From: Gracilinema caldarium
Lineage (GTDB): Bacteria; Spirochaetota; Spirochaetia; Treponematales; Breznakiellaceae
Reading direction: 5' to 3'
Length of the DNA: 64,000 bases
NCBI RefSeq assembly: GCF_029265695.1
Contig: NZ_JAJUHW010000002.1
Coordinates: forward strand, 1 to 64,000
The translations under genes were made by a program, and so were the position numbers. The notes below the pieces were generated by a model that searched no databases, had not been told where the DNA came from, and saw only the letters and a list, made by a program, of their open reading frames with translations. Below are positions 44,360 to 52,625 of the stretch, one piece after another. How positions within the stretch are numbered: the first letter of the stretch is position 1; every line of letters starts with the position of its first letter.

Positions 44360-45821
44360 TTTCTCTTTCTATGACCGCAATACGCCAGCGGTCTTTTACC
44401 CATTCCAAGGTTAGTATGTCCCAGCGCTGTTCTATAACTGTTTGCTGCGGTGACCCGTTCTGAGGCTGCGCCTCTTTTGCTTCAGAGGTCTCTGGATAGT
44501 AAAAAAGGTAAACCGCTTCTATCTTGCACCGATCCCCTGCAACAGGACGCTGCGGTTCCTCGCTCTTTAATGAAAGAACGAGGTCTGTTATACCGAAAAC
44601 ACTGGCTTCGGTTTCGGGGGAGCCCTGGTTTCTCCAGGTTTCTGGGTCAATAATGCTGGTTTTGCGTTCGTAGGCCTCCCGGACCCGGGATATGACAAAG
44701 AAGTTCATGACAGCTTCGATGTCGCCTTTTCCGGCCCCTTTGGTCACACAGGCATCCATCATTTGGTGGTCCAGGCTGTTGAATGCCCTATAATAAGCCT
44801 CCGCCACTGCATGGGGCCCCATACCGAGGGTTGTAGGCCGCTGTTTCTGGTCGTTGAGGATGCTTTTGCCAATAAGGAAGAGCGCAATGGCCGTTCCGAT
44901 TCCCGCAATTAATGGATACTTGTAGGCCTTAATAAAACGACGAAACTTAATTCGGCCTTCCCTTTGTTTTTGTTCGCGCTTCCGCGTCTCTATTGGAAGC
45001 GTCGCAGGAGAAGATGAAGAAAAATCCGAAAAGTGTTTTGTTCCCTCTTGGCCGAGCAAATCTATAACATCGGTAAGACTCGGCTTAGAAATGGGATTTT
45101 TTGTCTTTTCTTTATCAACATCCGGTAAAAGAATACTGTCGATTGCCTCAGCAAGGTCTGGCAAGAGGGGAGGGGCTGCAAGGCTCATGCTCGTAAAAAG
45201 ACCATCCCGCATATCCTGGGCGGTAATCTCCCGCATCTTTTCTATATTGGTTCCCTTTGGAATGCTAAAAGGAGCTTCTCCTGAAAAAAGCCGGTATAGG
45301 AGGGCAGCAGCTATAAAGCCTGCCGCATTGCTGCCTTTTTTGTCTGGATGCAGCCACCGAACTACATGTTCAATATAAAGCTCAGGATTTTTATACTCAT
45401 AAATCCGGCTTGTAAGGGGAAGGGGGGTAAAAAATACCTGGCCCTCGCCGGAAAGAAATACCCCGGCGGGAAACAGGCTTATATTTGCAAACCATGTTTC
45501 ATCGGTCTCTGCGATCTTCTTAAGTGCCTCCAGGTAATGCCGCATGGCCGTAAGCGCGGTTTCCCCTGACTGTGAAAGCAGGGTTTCCAAACTCAAACCT
45601 TCAAAATCACTGCCATAAATAACCATGCGGCCCTGGTATTCTGCGGTACCTTCAGGTTTCCAGATATGAATCGCCGTATCTACAATAAGGCCCCGGCTGT
45701 TCATTAAATTGCCAAGCCGGGCCTTCGCAAATGCCTGTGGACTCAAGCCGGTGTCGAAACCAAGGACTCTGCGGCCCTCGGTTTCGAATCTGAGTACTAA
45801 GTCTGCGGACTGTTCTTCCAT
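44334..45821 (-). CDS. Membrane pseudokinase-like protein
   Basis: The 495-residue protein looks like a degenerate serine/threonine kinase domain (about residues 60-260): YLEALKKIAETDETWFANIS fits helix E and the catalytic-loop region, FIAAALLYRLFSGEAPF fits helix F, and KPSLTDVIDLL the end of the C-lobe. The catalytic HRD and DFG motifs and the ATP-binding Lys are not found. A transmembrane helix (about 303-320) follows, then a domain with an NTF2-like pattern (AVAEAYYRAFNSLDHQMMDA). It may be a signalling scaffold. It overlaps the NtrC-like gene by 26 bp at the 3' end and lies 5 bp after hflC, so it may belong to the hflKC transcript. Confidence 0.55.
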   Translation of the reverse strand: MEEQSADLVLRFETEGRRVLGFDTGLSPQAFAKARLGNLMNSRGLIVDTAIHIWKPEGTAEYQGRMVIYGSDFEGLSLETLLSQSGETALTAMRHYLEALKKIAETDETWFANISLFPAGVFLSGEGQVFFTPLPLTSRIYEYKNPELYIEHVVRWLHPDKKGSNAAGFIAAALLYRLFSGEAPFSIPKGTNIEKMREITAQDMRDGLFTSMSLAAPPLLPDLAEAIDSILLPDVDKEKTKNPISKPSLTDVIDLLGQEGTKHFSDFSSSSPATLPIETRKREQKQREGRIKFRRFIKAYKYPLIAGIGTAIALFLIGKSILNDQKQRPTTLGMGPHAVAEAYYRAFNSLDHQMMDACVTKGAGKGDIEAVMNFFVISRVREAYERKTSIIDPETWRNQGSPETEASVFGITDLVLSLKSEEPQRPVAGDRCKIEAVYLFYYPETSEAKEAQPQNGSPQQTVIEQRWDILTLEWVKDRWRIAVIEREIIRQSDIP

Positions 45822-45826
45822 ATTAC

Positions 45827-46810
45827 TTAGCGGCCCCTTGGTGAATAGAGATAGCGGAAGTAGTCCATATCGGTAGACAGGGTCTTGTTAAATTTCGGCA
45901 GGGTCGTTTTATAGGATTCTATGCTGCGCCAGAATTCAAAGAATTCCGGATCCTTGCTGTAAGCCTGGGCATAAATCTTGGTAGCTTCCGCATCGGCAGT
46001 TCCCTTGATCTTTTCTGCCTTTTCGTAGGCTGCAGAAAGGAGGCTCCTCCGCTCGTTTTCGAGTTTACCTTCCCATTCGGCCTTTTTACCCTCGCCGAAG
46101 GACCGGAATGCCTGGGCAATCTGGCTCCGTTCCTTGATCATTCGGTTGTACACACTCTGGGTCAGTTCATCAGAATATTTTATCTGCCGTGGCACCACAT
46201 CGATTAGCTCAATACCGTATTCGGGTACCAGCTTCCGCGAAAGATTAAGCATCTCTTCGGCCAACTTACGCCGACCTTTCTGAACCTCTTCGTAGGTTAC
46301 ATCGGTTTTGGTAAAGGCAGAAAGCTGGCCAGCATCCTGGTCGCTGCCGACCTCGAAATTTTCTGTACTTCCCTTGGTTTCTCGGATAATGTTGGAATTA
46401 CGCACCGTTTCCCGGAGCCAGTTTTCTGCGATAATGGTCCGTACTGCAGAATCGATGACGTCTCCTAATCTGGCATAGGCTGACTCCAGGTTGCCGATAG
46501 ATTCATAAAATTTCTTGGGGTCCGAAATTCGCCAGCGGGCTATGGTATCAACCCAGATAAACTGATTTTCCTTGGTAGGGATTCGCTGTTTTTCTCCGTC
46601 CCAGCTCATTATTTTTTTGGGGTATTTAATGACGTCATCTAAGAAAGGGGTCTTAAGGTGCAGCCCCGCGTCTTTTTTTACTTCCACTATCTGGCCGAGC
46701 CGGACTACCACCGCCTGTTCTCCTTCATCTAGTGTGTAAAAAGGACCAGCAACAAGAATAGCAATGAATAATACTGCAATAACAACGAGTATACTAATAA
46801 GACGTTTCAT
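45827..46810 (-). CDS. hflC: HflC, SPFH-family membrane protease modulator
   Basis: The 327-residue protein has an N-terminal transmembrane helix (about 5-25), an SPFH/prohibitin domain (DEGEQAVVVRLGQIVEV near the start), and a long charged coiled coil (about 200-270). HflC forms a complex with HflK that encloses and modulates the FtsH protease. Its start overlaps the hflK stop by one base, as is usual for this pair. Confidence 0.93.
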   Translation of the reverse strand: MKRLISILVVIAVLFIAILVAGPFYTLDEGEQAVVVRLGQIVEVKKDAGLHLKTPFLDDVIKYPKKIMSWDGEKQRIPTKENQFIWVDTIARWRISDPKKFYESIGNLESAYARLGDVIDSAVRTIIAENWLRETVRNSNIIRETKGSTENFEVGSDQDAGQLSAFTKTDVTYEEVQKGRRKLAEEMLNLSRKLVPEYGIELIDVVPRQIKYSDELTQSVYNRMIKERSQIAQAFRSFGEGKKAEWEGKLENERRSLLSAAYEKAEKIKGTADAEATKIYAQAYSKDPEFFEFWRSIESYKTTLPKFNKTLSTDMDYFRYLYSPRGR

Positions 46811-47802
46811 TATCGCGCTCCTTGGGTGTTACCGGCGCTGGTTCCGGAATTGTCCAGATTCATCATGGGAAGAAAATTCTGGAACCGCCGGTCGATGAGG
46901 GTGGTGCCGGATTCGTCTTTAAAGACATTTTCGACCATTTCATAATAGAGCCGCCGTCTTGTAATGTCCGGCGCCTTGCGGTATTCGTCGTACACTGCAT
47001 TAAAGCGAGCCACATCACCGCGGGCAACGTTGACCCGTTCGGATGCATAACCTTGCGCAATCTGAATGATTTTATCAGCCTCACCCTGAGCTTTGGGAAT
47101 TTCCTTGTTATAGGCTTCTTTTCCTTCATTGATGAGCCGGTTCATGTCCTGTATGGCCTTGTTGACATCTTCGAAGGCTGCCTGGACACCCTCGGGAGGT
47201 ACGATGTTCTGCAGTTTTACCGCAATGACTTCGATACCGAGACCGTACTGCTTAAAGGTATCATTCATGAGCTGGATTGCCTCCACCTCGATGGTGGTCC
47301 GCTGGGACCCAATAACATCAAGTATGGCCCGGTCTCCTACGAGCATATTGATGACCGAGCGGGATACATCACGGATTGTGTCGGTCCTGTCTTTTACATT
47401 AAAAAGCCATGCACGGGGGTCTACAATGCGGTATTGGATAATCCATTCCACATCAACAATGTTTAAGTCCCCCGTGAGCATAGTCGATTCATCGGGAAAT
47501 TTCTGATCTGAATATATGGTACTCACTCCGGCTTTAACGGTTCTGAAACCGAATTGTTCGGTCTGAACAACCTTTGTTTTTACCTGATATTGTTTGTCAA
47601 TTCCGAAAGGCAGTTTGTAATGCATACCGGGTCCGTTGGTAGTAAGATACTTGCCAAACCGGGTTACCACCGCTTCTTCGGTCTGGTCAACGATGTAGAA
47701 GCTGGTACTCAGAAAAATAATGGCACCAATGGCAACAATGGCAAGGATTATTGTCGTTGGTCCGAGCCATTTAGGCATTGGCTGATACGTTGCGTTTCGC
47801 AT
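46810..47802 (-). CDS. hflK: HflK, SPFH-family membrane protease modulator
   Basis: The 330-residue protein has a transmembrane helix (about 17-37), the SPFH start FYIVDQTEEAVVTRFGKYL, and a coiled coil (KAIQDMNRLINEGKEAYNKE). It is the partner of HflC. GGAGG lies six bases before the ATG. It is shorter than the E. coli protein because it lacks the long Gly-rich N-terminal region. A palindrome lies in its leader at 47825-47840. Confidence 0.93.
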   Translation of the reverse strand: MRNATYQPMPKWLGPTTIILAIVAIGAIIFLSTSFYIVDQTEEAVVTRFGKYLTTNGPGMHYKLPFGIDKQYQVKTKVVQTEQFGFRTVKAGVSTIYSDQKFPDESTMLTGDLNIVDVEWIIQYRIVDPRAWLFNVKDRTDTIRDVSRSVINMLVGDRAILDVIGSQRTTIEVEAIQLMNDTFKQYGLGIEVIAVKLQNIVPPEGVQAAFEDVNKAIQDMNRLINEGKEAYNKEIPKAQGEADKIIQIAQGYASERVNVARGDVARFNAVYDEYRKAPDITRRRLYYEMVENVFKDESGTTLIDRRFQNFLPMMNLDNSGTSAGNTQGAR

Positions 47803-47824
47803 GCAAAGCCTCCACTTTTATGCT

Positions 47825-47840
47825 GACATCTTGTGATGTC
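47825..47840. promoter_or_regulatory. 16-bp palindrome in the hflK leader
   Basis: GACATC, a four-base spacer TTGT, and GATGTC form a perfect inverted repeat 23 bp upstream of the hflK start. It might be an operator or a leader-RNA hairpin. No bound protein can be named. Confidence 0.3.
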
Positions 47841-47940
47841 CGATCCTCAAGAATAAGATAGGCCCATCCTTTTGAATCTTTAGAAAAGGTATCCCCTTGA
47901 TGCGTCTTAGTCAAGAAAAAAGCTTAAAAAGGCGGGGGCT

Positions 47941-47969
47941 TTACAACATACTCGTTTTTTTTGTATTCT
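47941..47969 (+). promoter_or_regulatory. Predicted promoter for rpoZ-miaA
   Basis: TTACAA (47941-47946) and TATTCT (47964-47969) are spaced 17 bp. The start point would be about 47976, just ahead of the AAGGAG ribosome site (47980-47985). Confidence 0.45.
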
Positions 47970-47992
47970 ATTGTCATTTAAGGAGTAAGCCC

Positions 47993-48184
47993 ATGGTATT
48001 TCCCCTGGAACAATTAGTAGAATATGACGGAAACATGTATGAAATCACCTGCGCAGCGTCCCGGCGGGCCTACCAGCTTTCCATGATGAAGGATCCTGAA
48101 ATAGAACGCAACGATGGCAAGGTTGTTTCCCTTGCGGCCCGGCAAGTGTTTACCCAGCAGATAGAATTCCGTCTGGAAGCCTAA
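47993..48184 (+). CDS. rpoZ: RNA polymerase omega subunit (short spirochaete form)
   Basis: The 63-residue protein begins MVFPLEQLVEYDGNMYEITC and has the omega-type pattern AASRRAYQLSMM, then a Lys/Val/Ala-rich helix (GKVVSLAARQVFTQQIEF). It would stabilise the beta-prime subunit of RNA polymerase. The ATG at 47993 has AAGGAG seven bases upstream and is clearly preferred to in-frame starts at 47897-47900, which give an unlikely N-terminus. It is shorter than the roughly 90 residues of E. coli, as in other spirochaetes. miaA follows 7 bp later. Confidence 0.82.
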   Translation: MVFPLEQLVEYDGNMYEITCAASRRAYQLSMMKDPEIERNDGKVVSLAARQVFTQQIEFRLEA

Positions 48185-48191
48185 GTCTCCC

Positions 48192-49190
48192 ATGATACCG
48201 GACCGGACTAAGGATACACCCCTTATCCCGGTGGTCCTGCTCTTTGGTCCCACCGCCTCAGGAAAAACAGACATCCTTGAACATCTCTTTACTGGTTCCC
48301 ATGCGATTGCTGAGGCGGAAATTGTTTCCGCCGATTCTATGCAGGTCTACCGCGGCATGGATATAGGTACTGCAAAACCTGGAGCGGAACTTCGTTCCCG
48401 TTTGCCCCATCACCTGATCGATATTTGTGATATTAAAGAGCAGTTTACCGTCGGCGATTTTGTACGCCATGCAGATCAGGCCTGTCTCGATATTTATAGC
48501 TGGGGAAAACTGCCGGTTGTTTCTGGCGGCACGGGGTTTTATTTAAAAAATTTTGTTCTTGGTCTTCCGGAAGCTCCTCCTTCTGATGCGGATATAAGGA
48601 GCGCATTAAAAGCAGAATTGGAAAACAACGGTGCTGCTGCGCTTGTGGAAGAACTGCAAAGGGTTGATCCGGTCAGTGCTGGCCGGATACATCCAAATGA
48701 TACCTACCGTCTTTTGCGGGCCCTAGAAGTATACCGTTTAACAGGGAAGCCGTTGAGCAGTTTTTCCGTTTCGGGGAGCTCTGGTCATCCTACTGGAGGA
48801 GACCGGCCCCGCTACCGCTTTTTGCTCATCGGTATCCAGAGAAACCGGGAAAATTTATACCAGCGCATCAACCAACGAACCCATGAGATGTTTCTCCGGG
48901 GCCTCAGCGATGAGGTTGCAGGTCTTGTTGCCCAAGGTTATACAAGAACAGATCCAGGGATGCGGGCTATTGGATACCAGGAGTTTTTTCTGGAAGACGG
49001 TACGCTGTGTTCTAACCTGGCTCTTGTGGAAGAACTTGTTGCCCAGAACAGCCGCCGTTATGCAAAACGGCAAATAACCTTCTTCTCTGCTTTACAGGAT
49101 GTACACTGGATAGGGGCCGATAATGCTGATACTTCTGATGAATTGCCTGCCCATATTGAGACATTGGTGAAAGAGTTTATTTTACAGTAA
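48192..49190 (+). CDS. miaA: tRNA dimethylallyltransferase MiaA
   Basis: The enzyme adds a dimethylallyl group to A37 of tRNAs that read codons starting with U. The 332-residue protein has Walker A GPTASGKT (19-26), the SADSMQVYRGMDIGTAKP segment, LIDICDIKEQFTVGDF, SGGTGFYLKN and the C-terminal YAKRQITFF. All conserved parts are present. It is co-transcribed with rpoZ. Its substrate comes from the isoprenoid pathway, to which dxs (52626) also belongs. Confidence 0.95.
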   Translation: MIPDRTKDTPLIPVVLLFGPTASGKTDILEHLFTGSHAIAEAEIVSADSMQVYRGMDIGTAKPGAELRSRLPHHLIDICDIKEQFTVGDFVRHADQACLDIYSWGKLPVVSGGTGFYLKNFVLGLPEAPPSDADIRSALKAELENNGAAALVEELQRVDPVSAGRIHPNDTYRLLRALEVYRLTGKPLSSFSVSGSSGHPTGGDRPRYRFLLIGIQRNRENLYQRINQRTHEMFLRGLSDEVAGLVAQGYTRTDPGMRAIGYQEFFLEDGTLCSNLALVEELVAQNSRRYAKRQITFFSALQDVHWIGADNADTSDELPAHIETLVKEFILQ

Positions 49191-49240
49191 CAAACATAAA
49201 GTTAAATCTATCCCATGATGAGAAATTACCACATATATGG

Positions 49241-49246
49241 TATACT
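49241..49246 (+). promoter_or_regulatory. Predicted -10 box upstream of the receiver-phosphatase gene
   Basis: TATACT, preceded by ATATGG, lies 20 bp ahead of the ATG at 49267; the same GGTATACT string occurs upstream of ileS. A weak -35 (ATGAGA at 49218) is 17 bp upstream. Confidence 0.35.
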
Positions 49247-49266
49247 AGTATCAAAGGGGTTTCATC

Positions 49267-50436
49267 ATGAATGAAATCTATGAACTAGTTCTGGTTGATG
49301 ACGAGATAAAGGTTACAGAAGCCCTTGAGCGGGAAATTAGGCTTGTTTTTACTGGTTCACAATTTTCTGTCAAAACCTTTAATGATCCGGTGGTTTCTGC
49401 TGAATATATTGCCAATCATGCAGATACTATCTTCCTTGTTATTTCGGATCTGAGAATGCCAGTCATGAGTGGTAGTGATTTGCTTACCTTTGTGAGGGCG
49501 ACCTCACCGGAAATACAGACCGTACTGCTTACGGCATTTTCAGATATTGAACAAATCCAAAAGGCTATTTCTGCGTCAATACAAAGTCTGTTATTCAAGC
49601 CCTGGACTAGAGAATCTTTAAAAGCTGAAATTAACAAAGCCTTTGATATATGGAAAGTGCGCCGGGAGAACAGAATCCTCTCATCCCGTATTGATGCCAT
49701 GCTCCGAGAAGCAGGGGATTTTCAGAAAAACCTGTTCGCCTCAAGCATCCCTGTGATTCCCAATCTCCAAATAGATGTATCGTTTATCCCTGTAGAGACC
49801 TTTCATTGCGGAGGAGATTTTTTCGAGTTCCGCCGTGATGCAAATAATAATGTCTTTGTGATATTAGGCGATGTTTCAGGCCATGGCCTCAAATCTGCCA
49901 TGGTTGCAGTTATGCTTAAAACAGCCATGGATGATCTTCTAAATAGCAATCCTAAATTGCCGGAACATCCAGATTTTTTTTTATCAGCTTTAAACGCATA
50001 TTATTACCGGTTATTGAAAAGCGCTCCTGAAATTCTTGTTGGAATTGCGGTATTGAATATCAACACGGACACTGGCCAGCTTGTTTTGGCTATTGCGGGC
50101 CTTCCGAGTATTCTCAGGGTACACCGAAATGAAGCGGAAATGATAAGTAGTGGTAATCCTATGCTTGGGGCTTTTTTAGAGGCTAATTTTACCAAAATTG
50201 AGCAGCAGTTCTCTCCCGGAGATCATTTGTTTATCTATACCGACGGTCTCATAGAATCGGTTCCCCATTTCTATTCCATGGATGAAAAAGAAATTATATC
50301 CATTGTACGTTCTGAGATTGAAAAACCGATAGAGCATATAGTTTCCTCTTTTCGCGCCTCCCTGCCTGAAGCTTGTTTTACCGACGATGTAAGCCTCATT
50401 TCTATACGGTATTCCTTGGAGAAATCTGGTGAGTAA
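49267..50436 (+). CDS. Response regulator with SpoIIE-type protein phosphatase domain
   Basis: The 389-residue protein has an N-terminal receiver (LVLVDDEIK and VISDLRMPVMSG, phosphorylated Asp61), a linker helix, and a C-terminal PP2C/SpoIIE domain (CGGDFFEF, VILGDVSGHGLKSAM and LFIYTDGLIES). Such proteins often dephosphorylate anti-sigma-factor antagonists in partner-switching pathways. Its likely kinase partner starts within its last 8 bp. No sigma regulator gene is nearby. Confidence 0.9.
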   Translation: MNEIYELVLVDDEIKVTEALEREIRLVFTGSQFSVKTFNDPVVSAEYIANHADTIFLVISDLRMPVMSGSDLLTFVRATSPEIQTVLLTAFSDIEQIQKAISASIQSLLFKPWTRESLKAEINKAFDIWKVRRENRILSSRIDAMLREAGDFQKNLFASSIPVIPNLQIDVSFIPVETFHCGGDFFEFRRDANNNVFVILGDVSGHGLKSAMVAVMLKTAMDDLLNSNPKLPEHPDFFLSALNAYYYRLLKSAPEILVGIAVLNINTDTGQLVLAIAGLPSILRVHRNEAEMISSGNPMLGAFLEANFTKIEQQFSPGDHLFIYTDGLIESVPHFYSMDEKEIISIVRSEIEKPIEHIVSSFRASLPEACFTDDVSLISIRYSLEKSGE

Positions 50437-52219
50437 TGGGTTTGAGCTGTTTATTAATATAGCTCCTGTCGCAATCGTTATTCTGATAGTGGCTATACTC
50501 ACCGTATTGCCATACCGTAAAGAGCCAGCAGCACAATCTCTTCTATGGTATCTTAGCCTCTGTATTTGGCTGCTGGTGACCAATATTGGTGAACTGATCG
50601 CCCCTCCCGGAAATGCGACTGTCCTTTTTGCCAAATTAGAATATATTGCCTTTTTATATATCCCTATTGCATGGCTATCATTCAGTTTGAGGTTCACTGG
50701 CTGGATTAAAAGAAATATCAAACCACTTATTGTATCAGCAATCTGTGGTCCTTTTATTGGCATTCTTATCGTGTTTACGAATGAATGCCATGGCCTTTTG
50801 TGGCAAGAGATTTATTTCTATGAATGGAAAACCCTGTCTGTTCTAAAACCCCATTATGGTCCATTGTATTGGGTTGCTTTTGCATATTCATGGCTGAGCA
50901 TCGGAGTTGGATGCCTTATTATATTCCGGTCCTATTTTAAGGGTGAGTCTTTGTATCACCGACAGTCCTTGTGGATCGTTGCGGGGACATTGCTTCCGGC
51001 GATGACTAGTATCATCAATGTAACCCGTCAATATAATGGTATTATTAAGGATTTTACACCCATTGGATTTGCTATATCAGGGATATTTTTCCTGATTGGT
51101 ATGTATTTTCACCGGCTGTTCTGGATCATGCCGGTTTCCCGGGGTGCAATGCTAGAGGATATCGATGTTGGAATAATTGTACTTGACCGTAAGGGCCGGG
51201 TAGTGGATCACAACAAAAGCGCAGATAGGCTTTTAGCCCTCGATGAAGTAATGGTTGGTAAAGAATGTTTTCAATTTCCTATGTTAAACACCTTTCTAAA
51301 AGAAATATCTTATGTGCCAGGAGTTCCGATTACTGAGCCACAAACCGGACAGGCTTTTATCAATAATCGCTATCTAAAATGCACAATGCAATCCAGCGGT
51401 ACATCCTTAAATGGGACTATTTTGATCTTTGAGGATATATCTGCACAAGTTTCATTAGCTAATGAAAATATGTACATCAAAAATGAATTTATGAAACGGG
51501 AGAAACTGGCTTCAATCGGTCAGCTTGTTGCAGGGCTCGCCCATGAGATAAATAATCCTTTAGGTTATATCAAAAGTGATATTCGTTCATTCAATGATTT
51601 GTTGGAAAAACTAAGGCACTTGATCCCATCAGGGGAAATGGAAGCTTTGTATAGGGAGATGCTTTCTATTTCATCGGGGATCTATGAAGGCTTAAGCCGT
51701 ATCGAAGAGGTTACTCGATCCCTATTGCAATATGTCCGCAATGATCCCCTCGATTTTTCTTTTGAAACCGCATCTCTTCATGATTGTATCGATTCCACGT
51801 TGAGTATACTAAAAATAGAATTCCAACGCTTGGCCGAAATTGTTCGCAACTATGGTTCTGTACCTCCTCTACGCATGCAAAAACAAGCGATTAAACAGGT
51901 CTTTTTTAATCTTTTTTCTAATGCTCTTCAGGCGATAGAAACTTCCTATGCTGAAACCGGGAAACGGGGTATATTGGAGATTCGTACCGGTTCTGACAAC
52001 ACCATTGTATGGTGTGAGGTCATGGATACCGGTACGCCAATACCTCCCGAGCAGGTGAATAAAATATTTGATCCTTTTTTTACCACAAAAGAATCAAGCC
52101 TTGGTACCGGAATTGGGCTAGTACTGTGCAAAGACATCATTGAGGCCAGGCATAAAGGGAAGCTCACTTTAGTTTCACCAGATCCTGTAACATTCAGAAT
52201 TGAACTACCGCTGAAGTAA
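50429..52219 (+). CDS. Membrane sensor histidine kinase with PAS domain
   Basis: The 596-residue protein has about seven hydrophobic segments in the first 230 residues (the 7TM N-terminal histidine-kinase sensor type), a PAS-like domain (about 240-345, with DVGIIVLDRKGRVVDHN), a dimerisation helix with AGLAHEINNPLGY (phosphorylated His372), and an ATP-binding domain (NLFSNALQA, VMDTGTPIPPEQ and GTGIGLVLCK). GTG starts it, and it overlaps the upstream regulator by 8 bp, so they form a two-component pair. Confidence 0.9.
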   Translation: MSNGFELFINIAPVAIVILIVAILTVLPYRKEPAAQSLLWYLSLCIWLLVTNIGELIAPPGNATVLFAKLEYIAFLYIPIAWLSFSLRFTGWIKRNIKPLIVSAICGPFIGILIVFTNECHGLLWQEIYFYEWKTLSVLKPHYGPLYWVAFAYSWLSIGVGCLIIFRSYFKGESLYHRQSLWIVAGTLLPAMTSIINVTRQYNGIIKDFTPIGFAISGIFFLIGMYFHRLFWIMPVSRGAMLEDIDVGIIVLDRKGRVVDHNKSADRLLALDEVMVGKECFQFPMLNTFLKEISYVPGVPITEPQTGQAFINNRYLKCTMQSSGTSLNGTILIFEDISAQVSLANENMYIKNEFMKREKLASIGQLVAGLAHEINNPLGYIKSDIRSFNDLLEKLRHLIPSGEMEALYREMLSISSGIYEGLSRIEEVTRSLLQYVRNDPLDFSFETASLHDCIDSTLSILKIEFQRLAEIVRNYGSVPPLRMQKQAIKQVFFNLFSNALQAIETSYAETGKRGILEIRTGSDNTIVWCEVMDTGTPIPPEQVNKIFDPFFTTKESSLGTGIGLVLCKDIIEARHKGKLTLVSPDPVTFRIELPLK

Positions 52220-52247
52220 TAGGTAGTATTCATTAACCATCGCCCCC

Positions 52248-52276
52248 TTGACCTTTTATCATCTCTCATACATACT
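52248..52276 (+). promoter_or_regulatory. Predicted promoter for the small ribosomal protein gene
   Basis: TTGACC (52248-52253) and CATACT (52271-52276) are spaced 17 bp. It lies 84 bp upstream of the GTG at 52361. The 52220-52360 stretch holds no other gene. Confidence 0.5.
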
Positions 52277-52360
52277 GTTCTAAGGTTTGTTGCCAACTGG
52301 CTACGAGGTACCACCTGTTCGGTTCGACGGGATTCATCTTACTGCAAAGGAGACTCTGAA

Positions 52361-52453
52361 GTGCCCTGCGGAAGAAAGCGAAAGTTAAAGAAAATCGCCA
52401 CCCATAAGCGGAAGAAGAAGCTCAGAAAGAATCGGCATAAGAACAAGCGCTAG
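52361..52453 (+). CDS. AURKAIP1/COX24-type small basic ribosomal peptide (30 residues)
   Basis: A short frame from GTG encodes MPCGRKRKLKKIATHKRKKK followed by LRKNRHKNKR. The product is extremely basic and matches the short AURKAIP1/COX24-domain peptides annotated in spirochaetes and Bacteroidetes; in Flavobacterium the corresponding protein is a ribosome component (bL38). AAAGGAG lies eight bases before the GTG, a promoter is predicted upstream, and a strong terminator follows 28 bp downstream, so it is a complete one-gene unit. Confidence 0.82.
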   Translation: MPCGRKRKLKKIATHKRKKKLRKNRHKNKR

Positions 52454-52481
52454 GCTATTCTGCTTGTTATAGCTCCTTCTG

Positions 52482-52519
52482 AAAACCGCGGGTACCCGGT
52501 ACCGTCGCGGTTTTTTTTT
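52482..52519 (+). terminator. Rho-independent terminator after the small ribosomal gene
   Basis: AAAACCGCG (52482-52490) pairs with CGCGGTTTT (52506-52514), with a further GGTAC/GTACC inner pairing, and is followed by a run of T. A strong bacterial terminator. Confidence 0.9.
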
Positions 52520-52625
52520 GCCCTTATCCTTTCTAACTATGTTGTTTTGATGGCTTTTGCCCTTAGGGATGTCCACGGCTGTCTCTGGAAAGGGTTATTA
52601 AAAAGGTGTATTATAGAAAATACAT

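Noticed and set aside
47897-47992. Upstream extension of rpoZ
   Set aside because: The ATG at 47993 has an ideal ribosome site and matches the omega N-terminus; the extension would include the promoter.
52296-52340. tRNA-like sequence with GGTTCGAC
   Set aside because: A T-loop-like string is present, but no acceptor, D or anticodon stems can be formed around it.
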